From the NCBI GenBank assembly GCA_009392675.1, contig VFFY01000047.1, positions 1 through 8,969 on the forward strand: a stretch of 8,969 nucleotides of DNA. Direction: 5' to 3'. The notes beneath the pieces are model-generated. The model saw only the letters and a program-made list of their open reading frames with translations, did no database searches and was not told the DNA's origin. Origin of the DNA: SAR202 cluster bacterium. Lineage in GTDB: Bacteria; Chloroflexota; Dehalococcoidia; Lucifugimonadales; UBA826. This document shows, piece by piece, positions 1-7,025 of the stretch. Made by a program: the position numbers and the translations under genes. How positions within the stretch are numbered: position 1 is the first letter of the stretch; the number at the start of each line of letters is the position of its first letter.

Positions 1-64
1 AACATTTTCTGTTTGTGATTATATGTAGTTAATTGCATCCTCTCAACTGGCAAGCCTTTATGTT

Positions 65-70
65 TATAAT
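65..70 (+). promoter_or_regulatory. Possible -10 box upstream of the CoA-transferase pair
   Basis: TATAAT, identical to the sigma-70 -10 consensus, lies about 37 bases before the TTG start at 108. No good -35 hexamer is seen at 16-18 bases upstream; TTGCAT at 33-38 is too far away. If real, this promoter would drive the whole plus-strand run down to 6373. The AT-rich context makes a chance match possible. Confidence 0.35.
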
Positions 71-96
71 TCCACACGTTGAATACAGAAAATATT

Positions 97-100
97 AGGA
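97..100 (+). promoter_or_regulatory. Ribosome binding site supporting the TTG start at 108
   Basis: AGGA ends 7 bases before TTG at 108, a normal Shine-Dalgarno spacing. It supports this start over the in-frame TTG at 123 or GTG at 132. The resulting N-terminus also aligns with that of the neighbouring paralogue starting at 1300. Confidence 0.5.
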
Positions 101-107
101 CATTACA

Positions 108-1310
108 TTGAAAACCCAGGCTTTGAAAAATGTGCGAGTTCTCGACTTAACTCATTATATTTCTGGCCCATACTGCACAAAACTTTTAGGTGATTTCGGA
201 GCTGATATCATCAAAATTGAAAACCCGCTAGTCGGTGACCCTTGCAGGAAAATACCACCCTTTGACGAGGGCAATACGGATAGCAATGACAGTCTTTTAT
301 TTCAATATCTCAACACTAACAAAAAAAGCGTTGAGCTTAACTTAAAGTCAGATTTCGGCCGTCTTGCTGTCGAAAAATTAGTGAGAGATTCAGACATATT
401 AGTAGAGAATTTTCGACCGGGAATCCTGGCATCCTACGGGTTAACAGAAAGCAAATTGGATACCCTGAATCCCAATTTAGTTGTTGTTTCTATTAGTAAT
501 TTTGGACAAACCGGACCTTACAAAGACTTTAAGGCAACTGACTTAATTTTTTACGCCCTGGGAGGGTTGATGTTCATTTTTGGATCAACTGACAAATCTC
601 CTCTCAAACATGCTTTCCATCAAGCACAATTCAAGGCAGGCACTAATGCAGCCTCAGCGGCCTTAATGGCTTTCTACGAGACGATAAATTCCGGTAACGG
701 ACAGAAAGTAGACATATCTATCCAAGAGAGCATGGCTGCATCTGTGCGTGATACAACCACAAGTTACGCCACCTCTGGCATAGTTCGAACAAGGCAAACA
801 TTAATGAATGGAGAACTCCCCCGGGCACCTATACAAGTCAAAGACGGATATGTCGTGCCAATCACTTTTGGGTCTACCGACTGGAACAAAACTGCCGATC
901 TCCTGGGAGATGAAAGTTTGTCCGACCCTAAATTTCAAACTCCTGAAGGGCGAAGGCAACATGCTGCGGAATTTGAGAACTTGGTGAAAGCTGCATTCAT
1001 CCGTAGAAGTAAACATGAATTGTTTTACGGAGCCCACTCTTACCGTGAACTAGTTTATGGATTAGTACAAGACGCAGCAGATCTAATCGAAAACCCGCAA
1101 TATGAACATGATCAATATTTTCAGGCTATTGGTAATTCTGGTTCAGATGAACCAAAATTTCCTGGAAGACCTTTTAAGTTATCCAAAACTCCCTGGGATA
1201 TACAAAAAACTGCGCCTACATTGGGACAACATACCGAGGAAATACTAGTCAAAAGATTAAAGTTATCTATCGATAAATCTCAGAACATTTGGCGGTCAAA
1301 TGAAAAATAA
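108..1310 (+). CDS. Family III CoA-transferase (CaiB/BaiF type), catalytic Asp apparently replaced
   Basis: This 400-residue protein has the usual length of family III CoA-transferases, which move CoA between carboxylic acids in the cytoplasm. Family signatures are visible: RVLDLTHYISGPYCTKLLGD near residues 10-29, GADIIKIENP at 31-40, NFRPGILASYGL at 101-112, GQTGPYKDF at 133-141, GQKVDISIQES at 198-208, and the C-terminal LGQHTEEIL. Known members such as formyl-CoA transferase use an Asp (Asp169 there) to form the acyl-enzyme anhydride. My hand alignment, anchored on the following GxGQ motif, puts Gln174 at that position (segment HQAQFKAGTN), so the protein may lack transferase activity or act as a partner subunit. 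Translation starts at TTG 108. Its end overlaps the next, related gene by 11 bases, implying coupled translation. The substrate cannot be told from sequence. Confidence 0.88.
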   Translation: MKTQALKNVRVLDLTHYISGPYCTKLLGDFGADIIKIENPLVGDPCRKIPPFDEGNTDSNDSLLFQYLNTNKKSVELNLKSDFGRLAVEKLVRDSDILVENFRPGILASYGLTESKLDTLNPNLVVVSISNFGQTGPYKDFKATDLIFYALGGLMFIFGSTDKSPLKHAFHQAQFKAGTNAASAALMAFYETINSGNGQKVDISIQESMAASVRDTTTSYATSGIVRTRQTLMNGELPRAPIQVKDGYVVPITFGSTDWNKTADLLGDESLSDPKFQTPEGRRQHAAEFENLVKAAFIRRSKHELFYGAHSYRELVYGLVQDAADLIENPQYEHDQYFQAIGNSGSDEPKFPGRPFKLSKTPWDIQKTAPTLGQHTEEILVKRLKLSIDKSQNIWRSNEK

Positions 1311-2649
1311 TGGGATTCTTAACGGTGTCCGGGTTGTCGAGCTGGGCCAACTAATAGCCGTGCCTTACGCCACAAAACTCCTATCGGACATGGGTGCAGA
1401 AATTATCAGACTGGAATCGGCTCAACGGCCGGATGCCTACAGGCTTTCTGACTTTTATGATGAAAGACGGGATGGGAAATATTGGAATCGGGCCATAAAT
1501 TTCAATGAGCAAAACAGAAACAAACTAAGCCTTGGACTAGAATTGGACCATGAAAATAGCCTTCAATATTTATACGATTTGATCAGCATAAGCGATGTCT
1601 TTGCATGCAATTTCACCCCTAGAGTTATGAAAAAATTCGGCCTAGAGTACGAGCATCTCCGAAAAATACGACCAGATATAATCGTCATTTCATCAACAGG
1701 CTATGGCCACACAGGACCATGGTCGAGTTTTGGAGCGATAGGGTTTGGTACTGAGGCCGCGTCAGGGCTTGCAGCTGCAACTGGCTATGAAAATGGCCCC
1801 CCGGCTCAACCAGAAATACCTTATCCGGATTACACTGCAGCCGAACACACAGTCTTTGCTGTAATGGCAGCGCTTATACATAGGCTAAAAGAAGGCGAAG
1901 GTCAGTTTATTGAGGTCTCGCAAGCAGAATGTGTTACATCAACTACTCCGGAAACTATACTCGAATACACAGCGAACAAAAAAATAGTTAAGCGAATGGG
2001 AAATTCGCATCCCAACATATCTCCGCATGGTTGTTATCCATGCCAAGGTCAAGATAAATGGATAACCATCACTGCTAATTCCCAGGATCAGTGGAAGTCA
2101 TTATCAAATTTGTTGTTTCCAGAAACAGAAGGCGACAATCGGTTTCAATCTAATAAGTCTCGCATACGCAACCGGGCAGAATTAGACCAACTGATATCTT
2201 CGAAAACCCTGTCATGGGATAATGTGGAATTGATGAATACTTTGCAAAAAGAAGGGGTTGCCGCAGGAGCGGTGTTGAATGGTAAAGAACTGCTTTTTAA
2301 TGAACATTTAAACCAGCGAGGTTTTTTTGAAATTGTTCCTCATCATCCCGAAAGTGAGGTTCCTACACTGCCATATCCTGGTAAACCATGGAAAATGTCG
2401 ACAGGTTCAGATGTCAAAATGAAGGGGGCACCTTTATTTGGGCAGCATAACGAATCGATATTGAAAAATTACCTCGGGTTGACCAACGACTCCTACGAGA
2501 CACTCATTACTGAAGAAGCAGTAGTGAACGATATTAAATTAGACCCCAGGGGAATTCTTGTATCAAGAGAGGCAAGAGAAAAAGAAGGGTCTATATATTC
2601 GTACGATCCCGACTTCAAATCTAACATAAAATCTTATTTCAACATTTAG
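1300..2649 (+). CDS. Family III CoA-transferase (CaiB/BaiF type), catalytic Asp present
   Basis: This 449-residue paralogue of the preceding gene keeps the family layout: VRVVELGQLIAVPYATKLLS at residues 10-29, GAEIIRLES at 32-40, GYGHTGPWSSFG at 134-145, GEGQFIEVSQAE at 199-210, and LFGQHNESIL near the end. By alignment to formyl-CoA transferase, the catalytic aspartate is Asp177 in YPDYTAAEH, so this copy should be active. It extends about 50 residues past the usual end of the fold, with a polar tail of no recognised domain. ATG 1300 lies inside the end of the previous gene, with GGCGG at 1291-1295 as a weak ribosome site. The two proteins are probably made together and could form a mixed dimer, since family III enzymes are interlocked dimers. 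The substrate is unknown; carnitine, oxalate or bile-acid CoA exchange are family precedents only. Confidence 0.9.
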   Translation: MKNNGILNGVRVVELGQLIAVPYATKLLSDMGAEIIRLESAQRPDAYRLSDFYDERRDGKYWNRAINFNEQNRNKLSLGLELDHENSLQYLYDLISISDVFACNFTPRVMKKFGLEYEHLRKIRPDIIVISSTGYGHTGPWSSFGAIGFGTEAASGLAAATGYENGPPAQPEIPYPDYTAAEHTVFAVMAALIHRLKEGEGQFIEVSQAECVTSTTPETILEYTANKKIVKRMGNSHPNISPHGCYPCQGQDKWITITANSQDQWKSLSNLLFPETEGDNRFQSNKSRIRNRAELDQLISSKTLSWDNVELMNTLQKEGVAAGAVLNGKELLFNEHLNQRGFFEIVPHHPESEVPTLPYPGKPWKMSTGSDVKMKGAPLFGQHNESILKNYLGLTNDSYETLITEEAVVNDIKLDPRGILVSREAREKEGSIYSYDPDFKSNIKSYFNI

Positions 2650-2680
2650 AATTGCAGTTATTAAGGCTAGAAGCTAATTA

Positions 2681-3346
2681 ATGAAATTTCAAATAGCAAT
2701 AGACGGTCCTGTTGCCTCCGGAAAAACCGCCGTCGGAAGAGGTGTTTCTAAGGCTTTAAAATGGAATTTCCTAGACACAGGGGTAATGTACAGGGCTGCA
2801 ACTAGATCTATCTTGGATTCCGGCATATCATTTGAAGAGGATTCAACCATCATTGAAACTGTCAAAATAACATCCATTGAGGTTGAATCCTCTCGGGGTT
2901 CTGAAAAAATATTGATAAACGGAATAGATAAAACTTCCACACTTAAGACCCTCGAGATCGATCGGGCAGTATCGATTATTTCAAAAATACCCGAGGTGAG
3001 AAAAGAGTTGGTAAGGCAACAAAGAAATATTGCCAGCCAAGGACCAATCGTGATGGTAGGAAGGGACATAGGAAGCGTAGTATTACCGGAAGCAGCATTA
3101 AGAATATACCTAGATGCCAGCGTTAAAATTAGAGCCAAGCGGCGCTACGAAGAACAAATTGCTTCCGAGGACAAATTGTCATTGAACGAAGTAAAGGTTG
3201 ATTTGGAAAGACGAGACCTCATAGACACTCAAAGGGAAGATTCTCCTTTGAGCAAGGATGATTTCTATACCATCATTGATACCACCTCGATGAATCTGGA
3301 AGATGTGATAGATGAAATAACATCTATTTACAGATCTCAATTTTAA
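2681..3346 (+). CDS. cmk: Cytidylate kinase (CMP/dCMP kinase)
   Basis: Transfers phosphate from ATP to CMP or dCMP in the cytoplasm, feeding CTP synthesis for nucleic acids and phospholipids. The 221-residue length is normal for bacterial Cmk. The P-loop is GPVASGKT at residues 9-16. It is followed by the FLDTGVMYRA segment at 30-39, which is a family hallmark for nucleotide binding, then GRDIGSVVLP at 127-136 and the lid and CMP-contact region RRYEEQ to RDLIDTQREDSPL (154-190). ATG 2681 follows a 31-base gap after the CoA-transferase; AGAAG at 2669-2673 is a weak ribosome site. The stop codon TAA shares one base with the ATG of the acyltransferase (TAATG at 3344-3348), so translation of the two is probably coupled. 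The cmk-plsC order is a recurrent arrangement in several bacterial groups. Confidence 0.96.
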   Translation: MKFQIAIDGPVASGKTAVGRGVSKALKWNFLDTGVMYRAATRSILDSGISFEEDSTIIETVKITSIEVESSRGSEKILINGIDKTSTLKTLEIDRAVSIISKIPEVRKELVRQQRNIASQGPIVMVGRDIGSVVLPEAALRIYLDASVKIRAKRRYEEQIASEDKLSLNEVKVDLERRDLIDTQREDSPLSKDDFYTIIDTTSMNLEDVIDEITSIYRSQF

Positions 3347-3993
3347 TGCTCTACCCAATTTGTAATTTTCTGCAGAAGATCACCTTAAACTGGTTTGCCA
3401 ACTTTGAAGTGTCTGGCAAGGAAAATGTCCCACCTGTAGGGCCTTTAATCGTAGTTTCTAATCACTTAAGCAACATAGACCCATCAATTCTGGCGGTTTC
3501 TGTATCTAGAAGACTGCAATTTCTTGCAAAAAGTACTTTGTTTACAGGGCCTTTCATTAACAGTCTGCTGCGCTGGTATGGTGCATATCCGCTGAACAGA
3601 GATAAAATTGATATAACGTCATTCAAATGGGCTCTAAATCAGTTGCGCCATGATGGCGTCATTTCAATTTTTCCAGAGGGAACGAGAAGTAAAGGGGCCA
3701 TGATTAAAGCCAAACCTGGGGTGGCGAGGTTAGTCCAAATGTCTGATGCAACTATATTACCAGTAGCAATAACTGGAACTGAACACATAGGGAACGTGAT
3801 GAGGGTAGTGAACCCGACAGGGAATATTAAAGTGAATATTGGAAGTCCGTTTTCACTCCCTAAAATAGATGGGGCAATTGACAGCGCTATCTTAAAATCG
3901 ATGACTGACATGATAATGGAAAGGATTTCTATGCTCCTGCCAGAAAAATATAGGGGCGTGTATGGCATCAACAAAAGGGAGAAGACTAGATAA
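3346..3993 (+). CDS. plsC: 1-acyl-sn-glycerol-3-phosphate acyltransferase (PlsC family)
   Basis: A 215-residue lysophosphatidic-acid-type acyltransferase, expected at the inner face of the membrane, where it adds the second acyl chain in phospholipid synthesis. The catalytic HX4D motif is His40-Asp45 (NHLSNID). The glycerophosphate-binding block is FPEGTRS at 109-115, and the later block ATILPVAITG is at 135-144. The N-terminus (YPICNFLQKITLNWF) is amphipathic to hydrophobic, suited to membrane association. ATG 3346 overlaps the cmk stop by one base. glmS begins 3 bases after its stop. The family also includes acyltransferases with other lyso-lipid acceptors, so the exact acceptor is inferred rather than seen. 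Confidence 0.92.
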   Translation: MLYPICNFLQKITLNWFANFEVSGKENVPPVGPLIVVSNHLSNIDPSILAVSVSRRLQFLAKSTLFTGPFINSLLRWYGAYPLNRDKIDITSFKWALNQLRHDGVISIFPEGTRSKGAMIKAKPGVARLVQMSDATILPVAITGTEHIGNVMRVVNPTGNIKVNIGSPFSLPKIDGAIDSAILKSMTDMIMERISMLLPEKYRGVYGINKREKTR

Positions 3994-3996
3994 CTG

Positions 3997-5841
3997 ATGT
4001 GCGGAATTATCGGCTACACCGGGCATTCACAGGCATTACCCATCCTAATAGATGGGCTATCAAAACTTGAGTATCGAGGCTACGACAGTGCTGGGGTATC
4101 AGTCTTTAATGAAAACCAAACCCACACGACCTATAGATCTGCGGGTAAACTTAGCGAACTTCAAAAGCTAACCGAAACTTCAAAGGCCGACGGGATGTCT
4201 GGGATTGGCCACACACGATGGGCAACCCACGGTGAAGCTAATGCCATAAATGCGCACCCTCACAGTGACACTTATGGAAACTTGTCTGTTGTCCATAATG
4301 GGATTGTAGAAAATTACCTGGACTTAAAGAAAGAATTGATTAAAAAGGGCCATATATTCAATTCTGATACAGATTCGGAAACCATTCCTCATTTGATAGA
4401 GCACTACATGAATGACGGCGCCACCTTTGAAGAAGCAATTGGAATGAGCGTAGGCAGAATCAGGGGAGCGAATGCTGTAGTCGTTATGTGCAACGATCAA
4501 CCGGAAAAGATAGTAGCGTTTAGAACTGGCAACGCAGGGGGTCTGATAATCGGATATGGAAAGGATGAAATGTTCGTGGCCAGTGACATTCCGGCAATCC
4601 TTAGCCATACAAATACTATTTCACACATGCGGCCAGGCGAAGTTGCGGTATTGGAACCTAACTCTATCAAATTTAGTGACAACCATGGCAATTCCATCGA
4701 AAAAGGAAAGACTGTCGTTGCAAATGACCCTATCTCTATGGCCAAAGGTGATTACAGACATTTCATGCTGAAAGAGATATGCGAGCAACCCGACGCCATA
4801 ATCGCCTCATTAATGGGTCGATTATCTTCCAATAAAGGCTTATTCAACCTTGATGATTTTAACCTTAACATAGAAGAAATCAAGAAAATTTCAAAAATAG
4901 TCCTTACAGGAATGGGGACGAGTTTACACGCTGCCATGCTTGCCCGTCTCTGGATGGAACGAATCGCAGGTATACCGGCGGAATGGGATAACTCGTCAGA
5001 ATTTCGTTATCGAGAACCGCTTCTTGAAAAAGATTCTCTTTTTATATCCATAAGCCAATCAGGGGAGACAGCTGACACTCTAGCGGCAATGGAGGAAGCT
5101 CGAACAAAAAACATTACCCAAATAACGCTTTGCAACTACTTAAATACACAGGCCTCCGAGATAGCAAATCAAACACTTCAAATTAGGGCTGGATTAGAAG
5201 TCGGGGTTGCAGCGACCAAAACCTTTACATGCTCCTTGGTAACTCTTTATACCCTTGCAATATATTTTGGAGTGCAAAGAAACCACCTCTCCCATAAACA
5301 CGCCGCTACCCTTACAGAGGAACTTTCCCGTTTACCAGAAATGATAGGAGGCGTTTTGGTTGATCAAAGCCAATACGAGGAACTGGCAAGTAAATATCAT
5401 ACTAGCTCAGATTTTTTGTTTCTTGGGAGAGGGTACAACTATCCTGTTGCCTTAGAAGGTGCTCTTAAATTGAAGGAAGTCAGTTATATACATGCTGAAG
5501 GGTATCCTGCCGGAGAGATGAAACATGGGCCAATATCACTTATAGATGACAACATGCCGGTAGTAGCCTTAGTCCTAAAAGACTCTTTATACGAAAAAAT
5601 GTTGAACACTGTGAATGAGGCAAAAAGTAGAGGGGCCATAGTCATTGCAATTGCCTCAGAATCAGACACAGAAATCGATGCAAAAGTAGACCACGTCATA
5701 AGAATTCCTGACGTTTCCGATTCACTCTCCCCTATCGTTGCCACCGTGCCGCTACAATTGATTTCTTATTATTTTGCCGTAAGGAGAGGATGCGATGTGG
5801 ACCAGCCGAGGAACCTGGCTAAGTCAGTAACTGTGGAGTAA
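3997..5841 (+). CDS. glmS: Glutamine-fructose-6-phosphate aminotransferase (isomerizing)
   Basis: Makes glucosamine-6-phosphate from fructose-6-phosphate and glutamine, the first step towards UDP-GlcNAc for peptidoglycan. The 614-residue length is standard. Cys2 after the start Met (MCGIIGYTG) is the N-terminal glutaminase nucleophile; HTRWATHGEAN (72-82) and HNGIVENY (100-107) form the glutamine site. Two SIS sugar-isomerase domains follow, with GMGTSLHAAM, SISQSGETADT and GVAATKTFT in the first and LGRGYNYPVALEGALKLKEV and EGYPAGEMKHGP in the second. The C-terminal tail QPRNLAKSVTVE carries the conserved catalytic lysine (Lys609). The gene begins 3 bases after plsC, with GGGAG at 3977-3981 inside plsC. 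There is no upstream space for a glmS ribozyme, so expression should follow the operon. Confidence 0.98.
   Translation: MCGIIGYTGHSQALPILIDGLSKLEYRGYDSAGVSVFNENQTHTTYRSAGKLSELQKLTETSKADGMSGIGHTRWATHGEANAINAHPHSDTYGNLSVVHNGIVENYLDLKKELIKKGHIFNSDTDSETIPHLIEHYMNDGATFEEAIGMSVGRIRGANAVVVMCNDQPEKIVAFRTGNAGGLIIGYGKDEMFVASDIPAILSHTNTISHMRPGEVAVLEPNSIKFSDNHGNSIEKGKTVVANDPISMAKGDYRHFMLKEICEQPDAIIASLMGRLSSNKGLFNLDDFNLNIEEIKKISKIVLTGMGTSLHAAMLARLWMERIAGIPAEWDNSSEFRYREPLLEKDSLFISISQSGETADTLAAMEEARTKNITQITLCNYLNTQASEIANQTLQIRAGLEVGVAATKTFTCSLVTLYTLAIYFGVQRNHLSHKHAATLTEELSRLPEMIGGVLVDQSQYEELASKYHTSSDFLFLGRGYNYPVALEGALKLKEVSYIHAEGYPAGEMKHGPISLIDDNMPVVALVLKDSLYEKMLNTVNEAKSRGAIVIAIASESDTEIDAKVDHVIRIPDVSDSLSPIVATVPLQLISYYFAVRRGCDVDQPRNLAKSVTVE
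5835..5838 (+). promoter_or_regulatory. Ribosome binding site for the TTG start at 5846
   Basis: GGAG within the last codons of glmS ends 7 bases before TTG 5846. This good spacing decides the start of the thioredoxin-fold gene, gives it a sensible signal peptide, and suggests translational coupling to glmS. Confidence 0.6.
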
Positions 5842-5845
5842 GTGG

Positions 5846-6373
5846 TTGAATAAATCGTTTTTTTTACCGTTATTATTTGTAATCATTGCGCTAGCATGTA
5901 CCACTGAAGAAAATATCGTGGTACCAAAGCAATTAAACAGTGTGATAGAAGAGCCTTCTATTGAAAAATTGCCGTATTTTGAACTAACCACCACTGATGG
6001 CAAAATAACTTCAGATCAGTTTTTAGTCGATAGCAAACCCGAATTCCTGCTTTTTATATCTCCTAATTGAGGAACGTGTATTTCCGAGTTACGGAAATTA
6101 GCCAAAACTGATCAAGAACTTTCATCATTGGCAAATATTTACATTATAGGAATGAATCCGGGTTATAAATTTGAGGACCTAAAAGGCATGGCAGTCGGAA
6201 ACCCAAATTGGATTTATGCCCTGCCAGCTGATGCTAGCACATTAAATTCAATAAAAGGGTTGAGCCGATCTACAAAAATTCTAGTGGGTAAAGAAAATTT
6301 GATTCTCAAAAGGTACAAACTTGGTGATTGGAAACTTTCTGAATGGATTGAAATATTTAAGAAGGTAGGCTAG
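5846..6373 (+). CDS. Candidate selenoprotein: thioredoxin-fold lipoprotein with UxxC active site
   Basis: Read through one in-frame TGA (6068-6070), this frame gives a 175-residue protein. Residues 1-17 are a hydrophobic signal sequence ending in IALAC, close to a lipobox with Cys18 as lipid anchor, so it is probably membrane-anchored outside the cytoplasm. PEFLLFISPN is the strand that precedes the active site in TlpA/redoxin-like thioredoxin folds. The next four codons are TGA-Gly-Thr-Cys (75-78), followed by helix ISELRKLAK, a strand IYIIGMN (98-104), and KILVGKENLILKRYKLGDW, which looks like the final strands. The TGA thus sits exactly at the first CxxC cysteine, and a SECIS-like hairpin follows it. 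A thiol or selenol reductase or peroxidase role is inferred. The usual cis-Pro before the third strand appears to be Ser142. The TTG start is 4 bases after glmS. The alternative is a nonsense-mutated pseudogene, though the frame is clean for 100 codons after the TGA. Confidence 0.75.
6068..6098 (+). promoter_or_regulatory. Selenocysteine codon TGA plus SECIS-like hairpin
   Basis: TGA at 6068-6070 is followed after 9 bases by ATTTCCG (6080-6086), loop AGTTA (6087-6091) and CGGAAAT (6092-6098), a perfect 7-bp stem. The loop starts 16 bases after the TGA, and G is its second base, followed by T. As I recall it, the bacterial SECIS model needs an apical loop about 16-37 bases from UGA with a G in its first two positions, recognised by SelB; this hairpin satisfies both. 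It lies in the coding frame and encodes residues 79-85. Confidence 0.7.
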
Positions 6374-6408
6374 GAAATAACGGCCTAAAGTAGCTTACCC
6401 ATTCAATT

Positions 6409-6843
6409 TTAAATCAGGTTATCGAGATATTTGGTGAAGCGAGGGACCATTACAAACCTTCCCATACTCTGATACCAGTCAATCACACCGGGTCCAGTAC
6501 CTAGCATTATGCTCGCGTACATCGTTACTTGATCGCTGTTATTGTCGTAATCCCATAACTCTTGGATTCTTAAGAAATACGATACCATGAATACATTGAA
6601 CCTATGTCTCTCTTCTTTATTTAAGGCTGTATCACCTTCAATCGCTCTTAGATATATGTGTGTGAACCCTGGATCCGTGATCATGAAACCAATCCACTGG
6701 ACTATACCGCTGGTCAATTCAGTCCGAGTTGCAACTAGAGAATCTTTATGCTGCAACCTTAGCTGTGATGCAAGGAAAACAGCAACGGCTAAGGTAGCTA
6801 TCCCTGTCGCTATCTGAGCTACGATAGTTATATAGTCAAGCAT
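6409..6843 (-). CDS. Small membrane-anchored protein of unknown function
   Basis: 144 residues on the minus strand. An N-terminal hydrophobic helix at about residues 5-26 (ITIVAQIATGIATLAVAVFL) is followed by a short basic stretch and a soluble, mostly helical domain. The layout (an N-terminal membrane helix ending in a SQLRLQ-like segment, a DPGF-x-IYLRAIEG motif, LNKEERHRF, then an aromatic-rich half ending with WYQSMGRFVMVPRFTKYLDNL) resembles a widespread marine bacterial family of uncharacterised proteins; I recognise the pattern but know no function. The start is supported by GGAGGT on the minus strand (6853-6858), 9 bases upstream. It converges on the thioredoxin-fold gene with 35 bases between the stops and no clear terminator hairpin. 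An opposing frame at 6587-6817 on the plus strand is judged a shadow. Confidence 0.8.
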   Translation of the reverse strand: MLDYITIVAQIATGIATLAVAVFLASQLRLQHKDSLVATRTELTSGIVQWIGFMITDPGFTHIYLRAIEGDTALNKEERHRFNVFMVSYFLRIQELWDYDNNSDQVTMYASIMLGTGPGVIDWYQSMGRFVMVPRFTKYLDNLI

Positions 6844-6852
6844 TCTGGATGT

Positions 6853-6858
6853 ACCTCC
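6853..6858 (-). promoter_or_regulatory. Strong Shine-Dalgarno for the minus-strand membrane protein
   Basis: ACCTCC on the plus strand reads GGAGGT on the minus strand, 9 bases before the ATG at 6843-6841. This is the best ribosome site in the window, and it supports the minus-strand gene over the overlapping plus-strand frame. Confidence 0.65.
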
Positions 6859-6954
6859 ATTAGCAGGTCAGCTATACAGCATAAATTACGTCTTTCCGGT
6901 GAGGATGGTGCAGGGGCTATCTCCGATTAATATGTTAGACCTGATTTAAATTAT

Positions 6955-6985
6955 TCTAAGGATATAGCGCGCCAGCCACCTTAGA
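6955..6985. repeat. Inverted repeat in the divergent spacer, possible operator
   Basis: TCTAAGG (6955-6961) and CCTTAGA (6979-6985) are perfect inverted 7-mers separated by 17 bases, in the 182-base spacer between the divergent genes starting at 6843 (minus) and 7026 (plus). Half-site centres are about 24 bases apart, a little over two helical turns, which suits a dimeric regulator. An inverted repeat of this size can occur by chance in a spacer this long. I see no convincing promoter pair in the rest of the spacer. Confidence 0.3.
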
Positions 6986-7025
6986 CTAGAAAGATAGTTA
7001 CACAATACGGTAATATCAGCTCATT

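Noticed and set aside
2689..3138. A 149-codon frame on the minus strand opposite cmk
   Set aside because: It lies wholly within cmk, which has every family motif; its translation shows no recognisable domain. Other opposing frames at 3639-3974, 4324-4608, 5484-5744 and 7379-7726 were rejected for the same reason.
3974..3996. A glmS ribozyme or riboswitch ahead of glmS
   Set aside because: glmS starts 3 bases after plsC, leaving no non-coding space for it, and no ribozyme core is visible.
5846..6070. A short separate lipoprotein gene of 74 residues ending at the TGA, with a second gene from TTG 6128
   Set aside because: Both parts are in the same frame, the break falls exactly at an expected CxxC cysteine, and TTG 6128 has no ribosome site. 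One read-through gene explains more.
6068..6070. General reassignment of TGA to Trp or Gly in this genome
   Set aside because: The coiled-coil gene ends naturally in TGA at 7689, no other gene in the window has an internal TGA, and Trp is written TGG throughout.
6374..6408. A bidirectional terminator between the convergent genes
   Set aside because: Only a 3-bp stem (AAG-TAG-CTT) can be formed here, too weak to call.
6587..6817. A plus-strand frame of 76 codons inside the minus-strand membrane-protein gene
   Set aside because: The minus-strand gene has a strong Shine-Dalgarno, a clear membrane helix and a family-like layout; the plus-strand frame has none of these.
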